Shown piece by piece: positions 18,164 through 25,959 of a DNA stretch of 64,000 nucleotides; position 1 is the stretch's first letter; each line of letters opens with the position of its first letter. A program made the position numbers and the translations under genes. Origin of the DNA: Bradyrhizobium hipponense (GTDB lineage Bacteria; Pseudomonadota; Alphaproteobacteria; Rhizobiales; Xanthobacteraceae); NCBI RefSeq assembly GCF_008123965.1, contig NZ_VSTH01000028.1, forward strand, positions 1 to 64,000, read 5' to 3'. The notes beneath the pieces are model-generated. The model was not told the DNA's origin. It saw only the letters and a program-made list of their open reading frames with translations, and ran no database searches.

Positions 18164-19170
18164 GGCAGCCGGTCCGCCAGCGGAACGCTCTGGATGAAGC
18201 TTGCATCATACGCGGCGGCAAGATCGAGCGGCTTGGAGATGACGCCGTACTTCAGGAAGAAATCGTGGGCGGTCTTGACCGCGTCGGCATCGATCCAGAG
18301 CATGCCGTTCTTCGCCGCCGTGCCGGCGGTCATCAGGCGCTTCACTTCGGTGAGCATGAACTCCTGCTGCGCGCGGTCGAGCGTCGGGGCTGCGGCCATC
18401 ACGGTGTCGACCGTGCCCTTGGGATCTGCGAAGGCATCCTTCCAGCCCTTGAGCGAAGCGCGCAGGAACGCCTTGACGAGCTCTGGCTTCTCCTTGGCGG
18501 TTGCCTCGGCGACGATCAGCGTGTCGCGCGGGAAGGTGATTCCATAGTCCTCGGCAACGAAGGTCTTCAGGCTGTCCTTCGGCATGCGTGACTGGATGGT
18601 ATAGAACTCGTTGTAATAGGTCGCCGTGACCACATCGACGCTGCCGTCGACGAAGGGCGTCACCGAAACCTGCTGCGGCTGGATCTTCAGCTCATCCGGC
18701 TTGATGCCTTCCTTGGCCAGCATGCCGTTCAGCACGTGGTTGGCACCGGTAAACCAGGTGGTGACGGTCTTGCCCTTGAAGTCCTGGATCGTCTTCACCG
18801 GCCCTTCCTTGCGGGTGACGAAGATGAAGGGGGTGATCTGGTGCGATACGCCGATGCAGACGATCGGGAGTCCCTTGTCGCGAGCCGCGAACACGCTGTC
18901 GGTGCCGCCGGAGAGGCCGAACGTGTCGGCGCCGGTCGCGACCAGGTTCTCGGTGAGCAGGTTGGGCCCGCCGGGATTGATGGTGAGGTCGATGCCTTCG
19001 GCCTTGTAGTAGCCCTTGGCCGCTGCGACGTAGAAGCCCGCGAACTGGGCCTGTGGGAGCCATTTCAGGCGCAGGCTCGCCTTCTGCGGCTCGGCCGCTT
19101 GCACCGACAGAGAGCCGGTCGCCAGCGCGATGGCGGAGAGGACTGAGAAGGCGTGGCGGCGGCTCAACAT
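18160..19170 (-). CDS. ABC substrate-binding protein, NMT1/THI5-like
   Basis: The protein of about 336 residues has a signal peptide (L-S-R-R-H-A-F-S-V-L...V-Q-A-A-E). The mature start L-R-L-K-W-L-P-Q-A-Q-F-A-G-F-Y-V-A is diagnostic of the NMT1/THI5-like family, whose characterised members bind pyrimidines such as formylaminopyrimidine or hydroxymethylpyrimidine. The G-G-P-N and G-x-D-x-F-G-L-S-G sections match ligand-contact areas of the fold. It serves the two permeases and the ATPase of the same operon. It lies 22 bases after the aldolase-like gene. Confidence 0.88.
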   Translation of the reverse strand: MLSRRHAFSVLSAIALATGSLSVQAAEPQKASLRLKWLPQAQFAGFYVAAAKGYYKAEGIDLTINPGGPNLLTENLVATGADTFGLSGGTDSVFAARDKGLPIVCIGVSHQITPFIFVTRKEGPVKTIQDFKGKTVTTWFTGANHVLNGMLAKEGIKPDELKIQPQQVSVTPFVDGSVDVVTATYYNEFYTIQSRMPKDSLKTFVAEDYGITFPRDTLIVAEATAKEKPELVKAFLRASLKGWKDAFADPKGTVDTVMAAAPTLDRAQQEFMLTEVKRLMTAGTAAKNGMLWIDADAVKTAHDFFLKYGVISKPLDLAAAYDASFIQSVPLADRLP

Positions 19171-19192
19171 GACATACTCCAGGCGGTGAAAA

Positions 19193-19984
19193 TCAATTGC
19201 GATAGGAAGGATCGGTGCGGTCGAGCTGGCGCATCAGCGCCGGCCATTCGCGTTCGCCGGGCACGAGGATGTCGCCCTTCAATTCCCAGAACTGGCGGGC
19301 GGCCTTCTCGCAGACCTCGTGCGGCGGCATCACCAGCTTGGCGCCGGCTGCGGCCGCCGCCTGCATCTGGAGCTGGATCCGCGCAGCGCGCTCGAAATAG
19401 TAGAGCAGCATGAAGGCCTCGCCGGGCGTCCGGCCGACGGTGAGGATGCCGTGGTTGCGCATCAGCATCACCTTGTGCGGGCCGAGGTCGCGCACCAGGC
19501 GGACCTGCTCGTCGAGATCGATGGCGACGCCTTCGTAATCGTGGAAGGCCTGGCGGTCGTAGAAGCGCATCGCGAACTGGCTGAGCGGCAGCAGGCCGTT
19601 CTCCTGCCCTGAGACCGCAACGCTCGCGTCGGAATGGGTGTGAAGCACGCAGGCCGCGTCGTGGTTCGACGTGTGGATCGCTGCATGGATCACGAAGGCG
19701 GCGACATTGACGGCATAAGGCGTGTCGTCGAGCTTGTTGCCCTTGGTGTCGATCTTCACCAGGCTCGACGCCGTGATCTCGTCGAACAACAGTCCGTAGG
19801 GATTGATGAGGAACTGATCCTCATGGCCGGGAACGCGCAAGGAAATGTGATTGTAGATCAGGTCGTCCATTCCTAGCTTGGCGACCATGCGATAGCAGGC
19901 CGCAAGCTTGATTCGGGCATCCCACTCGGCTGGTTCGATGCCGCGCGGCTTGGCTGGCGGTTCTCTCGCAGACATCGCGTTCAC
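19193..19984 (-). CDS. Class II aldolase/adducin family protein
   Basis: The protein of about 263 residues has the zinc site of class II aldolases: H-T-H at about residues 115-117 and the histidine of R-N-H-G at about 178. The N-terminal pattern Y-N-H-I-S-L-R-V-P (residues 44-52) and P-Y-G-L-L-F-D-E-I-T-A-S-S-L-V-K-I-D are typical. Members cleave sugar phosphates or act as decarboxylases or other lyases. GTG 19984 overlaps the ATPase stop (GTGA); an ATG nine bases later is an alternative. Position between the ATPase and binding-protein genes ties it to metabolism of the imported compound. Confidence 0.85.
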   Translation of the reverse strand: MNAMSAREPPAKPRGIEPAEWDARIKLAACYRMVAKLGMDDLIYNHISLRVPGHEDQFLINPYGLLFDEITASSLVKIDTKGNKLDDTPYAVNVAAFVIHAAIHTSNHDAACVLHTHSDASVAVSGQENGLLPLSQFAMRFYDRQAFHDYEGVAIDLDEQVRLVRDLGPHKVMLMRNHGILTVGRTPGEAFMLLYYFERAARIQLQMQAAAAAGAKLVMPPHEVCEKAARQFWELKGDILVPGEREWPALMRQLDRTDPSYRN

Positions 19985-20844
19985 GGCGTCCTCTCCTGCG
20001 CGATGGAGGATTGGAACGACTTCATGCTCTCCTCCTCGATCGCATCGAGCAGCGTTCGCTTGAGGCGCACGAATTCGGGGGAGGTGACGATCTCGGGCCG
20101 GCGCGGGCGGGGGAGTTCGACGACCTGTTCGAGTTTCACCGAGCCGGGGCGCGCCGTCATGACCAGCACGCGGTCGCCGAGGAAGATCGCCTCGTCGACG
20201 TCATGGGTGATGAAGAGGATGGTGCGGCGGTATTTCTGCCAGACGTCGAGCAACCAGCGCTGCATCATCGCCCGCGTCAGCGCGTCGAGTGCGCCGAACG
20301 GCTCGTCGAGCAGCATCAGGTCGCGTTCGAACAGGAAGGTGCGCATCAAGGCGACGCGCTGGCGCATGCCGCCCGACAATTGGTTGGGGTATTGCTTCTC
20401 GAAGCCGGCCAGCCCGAACTCCGGCAACATCTTCAGCGCCTTGGTGCGTGCCTGGTCGCGCGGCATGCCCTCGACCTCGAGCGCGAGGATGGCGTTGTCC
20501 ACCACGTTGCGCCAAGGAAACAAGAGGTCGCGCTGCGGCATGAAGGAGACGCGGCCGAGCAGGTCGGCGGCATGGCAGCTCTTGCCCTCGAAGCGCAGGA
20601 TGCCGCCGGCATCTGGCTCTTCCAATCCTGCGACGATGTTGAAAAGGGTGCTCTTGCCGCAGCCGCTCGGGCCGACGACGGTGACAAATTCGCCGGGGGC
20701 GATGTTCGCCTCGAACCCCGAGAGTGCAGCGACGAGGCCGAAGGTCTTGCTCACCGCGCGCAGTTCAAGCAGCGGCTCAGGCTTCGGGTGAGCTTGCAGT
20801 GCTTCGGTGGTCGGTCCGGGATGGGGGAGGCGAGCAGCCTGCAC
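19981..20844 (-). CDS. ABC transporter ATP-binding protein (NitT/TauT family)
   Basis: This cytoplasmic ATPase of about 287 residues has Walker A G-P-S-G-C-G-K-S-T, signature L-S-G-G-M-R-Q-R-V and Walker B L-M-L-L-D-E-P-F-G-A-L-D. It is of the SsuB/TauB/ThiZ type. As the first gene of the minus-strand operon it follows a sequence matching a sigma-54 promoter at 20910-20925. The GTG start at 20844 gives a 25-residue extension before the conserved core, so a later start cannot be excluded. Confidence 0.92.
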   Translation of the reverse strand: MQAARLPHPGPTTEALQAHPKPEPLLELRAVSKTFGLVAALSGFEANIAPGEFVTVVGPSGCGKSTLFNIVAGLEEPDAGGILRFEGKSCHAADLLGRVSFMPQRDLLFPWRNVVDNAILALEVEGMPRDQARTKALKMLPEFGLAGFEKQYPNQLSGGMRQRVALMRTFLFERDLMLLDEPFGALDALTRAMMQRWLLDVWQKYRRTILFITHDVDEAIFLGDRVLVMTARPGSVKLEQVVELPRPRRPEIVTSPEFVRLKRTLLDAIEEESMKSFQSSIAQERTP

Positions 20845-20885
20845 CGGGATGTCCTTGTATAATGGCGGCGGCCATTCGCATACGA

Positions 20886-20898
20886 AAGCGGACCGCTT
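20886..20898. promoter_or_regulatory. Palindrome at the predicted start site of the minus-strand operon
   Basis: AAGCGG and CCGCTT are inverted around one base. The position coincides with the transcription start predicted from the sigma-54 elements at 20910-20925, so it could be a repressor site. The repeat is short. Confidence 0.35.
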
Positions 20899-20909
20899 CG
20901 AAATCTCTT

Positions 20910-20925
20910 AGCAACTCGTGTGCCA
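20910..20925 (-). promoter_or_regulatory. Sigma-54 (RpoN) promoter of the importer/monooxygenase operon
   Basis: Read on the minus strand the sequence is TGGCAC-N5-TTGCT, with GG and GC exactly ten bases apart, which is the sigma-54 -24/-12 consensus. It lies 66 bases before the ATPase start codon. Confidence 0.75.
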
Positions 20926-21040
20926 GTGCGATTTCTGGGCAAATCAGGCATAAGACTTGCGAGCCTCTGAAGCGAATGCGTTCAAGTCGTGCGAGTCCGA
21001 GAAGGAAATCAGCTGTTTCGCTGGAATGACGAAGCTATTT

Positions 21041-21048
21041 TGTATACA
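21041..21048. promoter_or_regulatory. TGTATACA palindrome, candidate GntR operator
   Basis: A perfect 8-bp palindrome in an AT-rich stretch (about 21035-21058) lies 21 bases before the GntR start codon. GntR proteins of the FCD subfamily commonly bind GTATAC-centred palindromes, so autoregulation is likely. A related TGTATAT occurs at 21821-21827. Confidence 0.5.
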
Positions 21049-21068
21049 TATATTGTTATCGGAGAAAC

Positions 21069-21785
21069 ATGATGGCGGATATTGGTGCACATAGCGGAGG
21101 CGGACGCGTGAAAAATGGGCACGAATCCCTGGAGGCAAGCCCCGGCATGACGCTCGCCGAGCGTTTGCGTCAGAAGCTCGAAGGGGCGATCGCGGCGGGG
21201 CACCTCGAACCGGGCAGTCGGCTCGACGAGCAGGAGATCGCCCAGCGTTTCGGCGTCTCGCGCACGCCGGTGCGGGAGGCGTTCCGCCTCATGGCGGCCA
21301 ACAATCTGGTCGAGTTGCGCGGACGGCAGGGCGCGACGGTCCGCAGCATCAAGGCGCAGGCGCTGATCGAGATGTTCCAGGTCATGGCGGAGCTCGAGGG
21401 GCTCTGTGCGCGGCTCGCCGCCCGGCGCGTCTCCCTGGCCTGGGGAGCTGAAATTGGCAAGGTACACCAGCAGCTTGTGGCGGCAGGCGAAACCGGCGAC
21501 ATCGACGTATTCTACGACATCAACCAGGAATTCCACGAGGCGATCTATGAGGCCTCACGCAACACCTTCCTGGCCGAGCAGACCCGCAAGCTGCGCAATC
21601 AGGTGGCGGCGTATCGCCGCCGGGTGACGCGCATGCCGAACCGAATTGCCGACACCGTTCGCGAGCACGAGGCGATCATGCGGGCGATCCTGGCGCACGA
21701 TCCGGAGCGGGCGCACAGCGCGATGCGCGATCATGTCAACCTGCTCGGCGACAACTTGCTGGACTTCCTTGCCGCCTTCGAATGA
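21069..21785 (+). CDS. GntR family regulator, FCD (FadR-type) subfamily
   Basis: The protein of about 238 residues has a winged helix (L-D-E-Q-E-I-A-Q-R-F-G-V-S-R-T-P-V-R-E-A-F at about residues 55-75). The all-helical FCD sensor domain follows; its metal/ligand residues appear in F-H-E-A-I-Y, R-E-H-E-A-I-M and A-M-R-D-H-V. Two adjacent ATG codons follow GGAG at 21061-21064; the second (21072) has the better spacing. It sits between two divergent operons that both have sigma-54-like promoters, so it likely controls both, sensing a small carboxylate or related intermediate. Confidence 0.9.
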   Translation: MMADIGAHSGGGRVKNGHESLEASPGMTLAERLRQKLEGAIAAGHLEPGSRLDEQEIAQRFGVSRTPVREAFRLMAANNLVELRGRQGATVRSIKAQALIEMFQVMAELEGLCARLAARRVSLAWGAEIGKVHQQLVAAGETGDIDVFYDINQEFHEAIYEASRNTFLAEQTRKLRNQVAAYRRRVTRMPNRIADTVREHEAIMRAILAHDPERAHSAMRDHVNLLGDNLLDFLAAFE

Positions 21786-21798
21786 CCTTCCAGTCGCT

Positions 21799-21814
21799 TG
21801 GTATGCAAATTGCT
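21799..21814 (+). promoter_or_regulatory. Sigma-54 (RpoN) promoter of the plus-strand catabolic operon
   Basis: The sequence TGGTATG-N4-TTGCT has GG and GC ten bases apart and a perfect -12 element; the -24 element departs from consensus at two positions. It lies just after the GntR stop codon and about 40 bases before the SDR gene. Confidence 0.6.
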
Positions 21815-21832
21815 AGATCGTGTATATCTAGC
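21812..21832. promoter_or_regulatory. Inverted repeat over the predicted start site of the SDR operon
   Basis: GCTAGAT (21812-21818) and ATCTAGC (21826-21832) are a perfect 7-bp inverted repeat with a 7-base spacer. Outer ATGCAA and TTGCAT extend it imperfectly. It overlaps the -12 element and the expected transcription start, a position suited to repression. Confidence 0.55.
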
Positions 21833-21852
21833 TTGCATCCTGGAGACCCGGA

Positions 21853-22632
21853 GTGGACCTTAAGCTGACGAACAAGACCGCCCTGATCACCGGCGCATCG
21901 AAAGGAATTGGACTTGCAGTGGCCGATCTCTTCGCCGCGGAAGGATGCCACCTGCATCTCGCCGCCCGCAACGGCGAGGCCATGCTCCAGGCCAAGCGGA
22001 AGCTGGAAGCCCGGCACGGCGTGAAGATCACGATCCATGCACTCGACCTCTCAAGCACGGCTGCGATGGAGAAGCTCGCGGCCGAGGTCGGCGACATCGA
22101 CATCCTCGTCAACAATGCCGGCGACATCCCGGCCGGTTCGCTCGAAGTCCTCGATGATGCGGCATGGCGGCGCGGCTTCGATCTCAAGGTGTTCGGCTAC
22201 ATCACGCTGTCGCGTCTCTATTATCCGCGTATGAAGGGCAAGGACGGCGTCATCATCAACATCATCGGCAATTCCGGCGAGAACTGGGACGCGAGCTATA
22301 TCGCGGGCTCGACCGGCAATGCGGCGCTGATGTCCTTCACCAAGGCGCTTGGTGGCCGCAGCCTCGATCACGGGGTGCGCGTTGTCGCGGTCAACCCAGG
22401 GCCTGTCGCGACTGATCGCATGCTCAAGATCATGAAGCGCAAATCGATCGATATGCTCGGCGATGAAAGCCGCTGGGAGGAACTGTTCGACAAATATCCG
22501 GGCAAGCGGCCGGCAACCTCGGAGGAAGTCGCCGATCTCGTCGCCTTCCTGTCCTCGTCGCGCTCCGGCTACATCACCGGCACCGTGGTGACGATCGACG
22601 GCGGCATTGCCGCGCGCGGCTCGGTGATCTGA
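21853..22632 (+). CDS. Short-chain dehydrogenase/reductase family protein with atypical active site
   Basis: The protein of about 259 residues has the SDR cofactor motif T-G-A-S-K-G-I-G near the start, N-N-A-G-D-I at about residues 89-94 and a P-G-P-V segment after the active site, so it binds NAD(P). The usual Tyr-x3-Lys pair is missing. The corresponding residues are Gly152 and Asn156 (in A-G-S-T-G-N-A-A-L). The GTG start has GGAG at 21842-21845. It is the first gene of a five-gene operon. It may catalyse a different reaction or use other residues. Confidence 0.85.
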   Translation: MDLKLTNKTALITGASKGIGLAVADLFAAEGCHLHLAARNGEAMLQAKRKLEARHGVKITIHALDLSSTAAMEKLAAEVGDIDILVNNAGDIPAGSLEVLDDAAWRRGFDLKVFGYITLSRLYYPRMKGKDGVIINIIGNSGENWDASYIAGSTGNAALMSFTKALGGRSLDHGVRVVAVNPGPVATDRMLKIMKRKSIDMLGDESRWEELFDKYPGKRPATSEEVADLVAFLSSSRSGYITGTVVTIDGGIAARGSVI

Positions 22633-22639
22633 GGCGTCG

Positions 22640-23785
22640 ATGTCGAAGCCTCAATCCGCGGCACTGATCCGCAACCGCTATTTCGACGAGCTCTCGGCGA
22701 CGCCGGGACTCTATTGGCTCGGCCAGAACACCAATCATATCGAGAGCCATCCCGCCGTGCGCGAAGCGATGCTGCGCTCGATCGAGGCCGGCGAGTTCAA
22801 TGCCTATGCCCCGCCGCTCGGCTTCGAGGCGCTGCGCGCCGCGATCGTCGCCGATCTCGGCACGCCCGGCGCAGAGGCATTGGTGACCGAGGGGGGCGTC
22901 AACGCGCTGGCGATGATCTGTCGCGCGCGCTGCAGGCCCGGCACCACGCTGGTGACGACCGATCCGACCTGGAAATGGCCGTGCCTGTTCGCGCGTCAGC
23001 AGGGCTCGGAGGTGATCGAGATTCCGATCTACGATCCGGACTGCAACTACCGCCTGACGCCCGAGGCGTTGAAGGCGAATGTCGATGAGCGCACCGCGAT
23101 CATCTATCTCGTCGATCCCAACAATCCGCTCGGCATCCGCTACACCCGCGAGGAGATCGAGAGCTTTGCCGCGATCGCGCGCGATTGCGGCGCGCTGCTG
23201 GTGCACGATTGCACCTACCGTGATTTCGCCGACGGCCACACGCCGGCGCTTCACGTGGCCCCGGAAGGGGCGGTCGTCTCGACCAGCTTTTCGAAATGGC
23301 TTGGGCTTGCCGGCCTGCGGATCGGTGCTCTGGTCGCCGCGCCAGCTCTGTTCGAGGAGCTGGCGCAGACCTCCACCAGCGTCCTCGGTGCGAGCGTCAT
23401 CGCCCAGCGCGCGGCGCAGGCGGGCCTCTCCGTCAAGGCCGAGTGGATGAAGAAGGTCCGCAGCACTGACCGGGCCAACAAGGCGATGATCCAGGAGGCG
23501 GCGGCCGCGATCGACGGATTGGCGCTGCCGATCATGCCGTCGCACGGAAACTTTCTAGTGTTGGAGACCATCGCGGCGGGCATCCGTCCCGAGGCGCTGG
23601 TCGAGTGCTATCGCCGTCAGGGCATCATGATCCGCCAGGGCACCTACCACACGCAGCGTTTCGGCGACCGTTTCGTCAAGATCAGCACGTCCGTGCCGCC
23701 GTCCTGGGTCGACAAGTTTTGCACGCTGCTGCCGGACATGGTCGTGCAAGCGCGCACGCTCAACGACCTGCCGCCGCAATTCTAG
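22640..23785 (+). CDS. PLP-dependent aminotransferase class I/II family protein
   Basis: The protein of about 381 residues has a fold type I layout: a Y-A-P-P-L-G region near residue 55, T-E-G-G-V-N-A-L for phosphate/cofactor contact, D-P-N-N-P-L-G and H-D-C-T-Y for the pyridine ring, and Lys219 in S-F-S-K-W-L-G-L as the Schiff-base lysine followed by L-R-I-G. The cofactor residues appear intact. It starts eight bases after the SDR stop. Such enzymes transaminate or cleave amino acids; here it may remove nitrogen from a product of ring opening, which is inference. Confidence 0.88.
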   Translation: MSKPQSAALIRNRYFDELSATPGLYWLGQNTNHIESHPAVREAMLRSIEAGEFNAYAPPLGFEALRAAIVADLGTPGAEALVTEGGVNALAMICRARCRPGTTLVTTDPTWKWPCLFARQQGSEVIEIPIYDPDCNYRLTPEALKANVDERTAIIYLVDPNNPLGIRYTREEIESFAAIARDCGALLVHDCTYRDFADGHTPALHVAPEGAVVSTSFSKWLGLAGLRIGALVAAPALFEELAQTSTSVLGASVIAQRAAQAGLSVKAEWMKKVRSTDRANKAMIQEAAAAIDGLALPIMPSHGNFLVLETIAAGIRPEALVECYRRQGIMIRQGTYHTQRFGDRFVKISTSVPPSWVDKFCTLLPDMVVQARTLNDLPPQF

Positions 23786-23786
23786 G

Positions 23787-24677
23787 ATGATGCCGATGAC
23801 AATGATCACGACCAGGGACGGCGTGAAGCTTCATGTGGAAGAGGCGGGCGAGGGTACGCCGATCCTCTTCATTCATGAATTCGGCGGCAATCACGCGAGC
23901 TGGGAGCCGCAGCTTCGCTATTTCAGCCGGCGCCATCACTGCATCACCTACGCCGCACGTGGCTATCCGCCGTCGGATGTGCCTGACAGCGTGGAGGCGT
24001 ATTCGCAGGCGCTCGCTGCGGATGATGCGGTCGCCGTGCTCGATGCGCTGAAGATCGAGAAGGCGCACATCGTCGGCCTGTCGATGGGTGGATTCTGCAC
24101 GGTGCATTTCGGTCTGCGCTCGCCGGAGCGCGCTTTGTCGTTGACCGTGGCCGGCGCCGGCTACGGCTGCGAAAAGGAATATGAGGAGTATTTTCGCGGC
24201 GTCTCGCTCGAAGTTGCCGACAATTTCGAGAAGCAGGGCGCCAAGGAGTTCTCCAGGATCTATGCGCTCGGCGCGAGCCGCGTCCAGTTCCAGAACAAGG
24301 ATCCGCGTGGCTGGCGGGAATTCGCCGATCGACTCGCGACCCATTCCGATCGCGGCGCCGGCAACACCATGCGCGGCGTCCAGGCGCGGCGACCGTCATT
24401 TTACGACCTCGAGGATGGTCTAAAGACGATGATGGTGCCGACGCTGGTGGTCGTCGGCGACGAGGACGATCATTGTCTCCAGCCCGGCATCTTCCTGAAG
24501 AAGACTATTCCGGCCTGCGGCCTCTCGGTATTCCCCAAGACCGGTCACACGCTCAATCTGGAAGAGCCGGCAGCGTTCAACGCGCTACTCGCCGAGTTCA
24601 TCGCCCAGGTCGAAGCCGGACGCTGGCAGCCGCGTGATCCACGCGCGTTGCCGGGCCAGATCATGCGCACGAAGTAG
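23787..24677 (+). CDS. Alpha/beta hydrolase
   Basis: The protein of about 296 residues has an oxyanion-side H-E-F-G-G motif, the nucleophile elbow G-L-S-M-G-G with Ser at about residue 99, an acid in V-V-G-D-E-D-D and the catalytic His in K-T-G-H-T-L-N. This is a complete Ser-Asp-His triad. The start follows the aminotransferase stop immediately; ATG codons at 23787 and 23796 are both possible. By context it hydrolyses an ester, enol-lactone or aminoacrylate-like intermediate, comparable to RutD in pyrimidine breakdown, but sequence alone does not prove that. Confidence 0.85.
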   Translation: MMPMTMITTRDGVKLHVEEAGEGTPILFIHEFGGNHASWEPQLRYFSRRHHCITYAARGYPPSDVPDSVEAYSQALAADDAVAVLDALKIEKAHIVGLSMGGFCTVHFGLRSPERALSLTVAGAGYGCEKEYEEYFRGVSLEVADNFEKQGAKEFSRIYALGASRVQFQNKDPRGWREFADRLATHSDRGAGNTMRGVQARRPSFYDLEDGLKTMMVPTLVVVGDEDDHCLQPGIFLKKTIPACGLSVFPKTGHTLNLEEPAAFNALLAEFIAQVEAGRWQPRDPRALPGQIMRTK

Positions 24678-24684
24678 CAGATCG

Positions 24685-25959
24685 ATGACGAGCCAGCCCC
24701 TGATTAACGCCGATCGGCTCTGGACCCGCTTGATGGCGCTCGCCGAGATTGGGGCGACGCCGGCCGGCGGCGTCAATCGTCAGGCCTTAAGCGATGGTGA
24801 AATCGCTGCTTGGCGCCGCGTCATCGGCTGGGCCCTCGAAGCGGGGTTGACGCCGTCGACGGATGCCGCGGGAAATCTGTTTCTGGCACTGGCGGGGCAA
24901 GATCGCGCCGCGCCGCCATTCTTGCTCGGCAGCCATCTCGATAGCCAGCCGACCGGCGGAAAATTCGACGGAGCGGCCGGCGTGATGGCGGCGCTCGAGG
25001 CGGCTGTCACGCTCGCCGAGCAAGGCGACAAGCCGGCGCGCGACGTCATTGTCGTCGCCTGGATGAACGAGGAAGGCTCACGCTTCGCCCCGGGCATGAT
25101 GGGCTCGGAGGCCTTTACCGGGGAGCGCGACGTGGCGGCAATTCGCGCCGCGCGGGATGCAGACGGCGTCAGTGTTGGTGAAGCGCTCGATCGTCTCCAT
25201 CAGGCTTTTCGCGATCTGCCGCACAGGCCGCTCGGCTTTGCCGTGGAGAGCTATCTCGAATTGCATATCGAGCAGGGACCGCTGCTGGAGGCGGCCGCCT
25301 GCACGATCGGCGTCGTCACCGGCATCCAGGGCAAGAAGACGTTTCAGGTGGTTGTCGAGGGTGCGGAGGGACATGCAGGTACGCTCGCGCAGCAGGAGAG
25401 GCGGGATGCGCTCGCCGCCTTTGCGCGGATCGCAACAGCGCTCCATGCCGAGATCGGTACCATCGACACCGACATCAAATTTACTATCGGTCGGGTGGCC
25501 GTCATGCCGAATGCACCGTCGGTGGTGCCGTCGCGCGTCAGCTTCAGCATCGATCTGCGTCATCCGGAGAATGCGGCGCTCACCGCAGCCGGTGTCCGCA
25601 TTACAGCTCTCTGCCGCGAGTACGCTCCTCCTTGCACGGTCACGGTGACGCCGCTGGTCGATGCGCCGTCGAACGCGTTCGATCCGCAGCTGCAGGCAAG
25701 CATCGCGCGGGCCTCGCATGACCAGGGGCATCCCACCATGGCCATTCTCTCGGCCGCCGGTCACGATGCCCGTCATCTCGCCAAGATCTGTCCGGCGGCA
25801 ATGATCTTCATTCCGTGCCGCGACGGAGCGAGCCATGTGGAGCACGAATGGGCCGAGCCAGCCGATGTTGCCGCCGGCGCGTCTGTCTTAGTGCAAGTGT
25901 TGCGAGAGGTTGAGCTCGCCAGGCGGTCATTCACTGCGCGACATGAGTCGGGGGGATGA
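24685..25959 (+). CDS. M20-family N-carbamoyl-L-amino acid hydrolase / ureidase
   Basis: The protein of about 424 residues is a zinc-dependent amidohydrolase of the hydantoinase/carbamoylase (Hyuc/AmaB/AllC) group. Metal residues are visible as His84 in G-S-H-L-D, Asp95 in G-K-F-D-G-A, and Glu129/Glu130 in W-M-N-E-E-G-S-R-F. L-H-I-E-Q-G-P-L-L-E and G-H-D-A-R-H complete the family pattern. It removes a carbamoyl group from ureido acids, giving an amino acid, CO2 and ammonia. The ATG at 24685 is chosen because the longer frame overlaps the hydrolase gene without support. Its stop overlaps the flavin reductase ATG (ATGA). Confidence 0.9.
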   Translation: MTSQPLINADRLWTRLMALAEIGATPAGGVNRQALSDGEIAAWRRVIGWALEAGLTPSTDAAGNLFLALAGQDRAAPPFLLGSHLDSQPTGGKFDGAAGVMAALEAAVTLAEQGDKPARDVIVVAWMNEEGSRFAPGMMGSEAFTGERDVAAIRAARDADGVSVGEALDRLHQAFRDLPHRPLGFAVESYLELHIEQGPLLEAAACTIGVVTGIQGKKTFQVVVEGAEGHAGTLAQQERRDALAAFARIATALHAEIGTIDTDIKFTIGRVAVMPNAPSVVPSRVSFSIDLRHPENAALTAAGVRITALCREYAPPCTVTVTPLVDAPSNAFDPQLQASIARASHDQGHPTMAILSAAGHDARHLAKICPAAMIFIPCRDGASHVEHEWAEPADVAAGASVLVQVLREVELARRSFTARHESGG

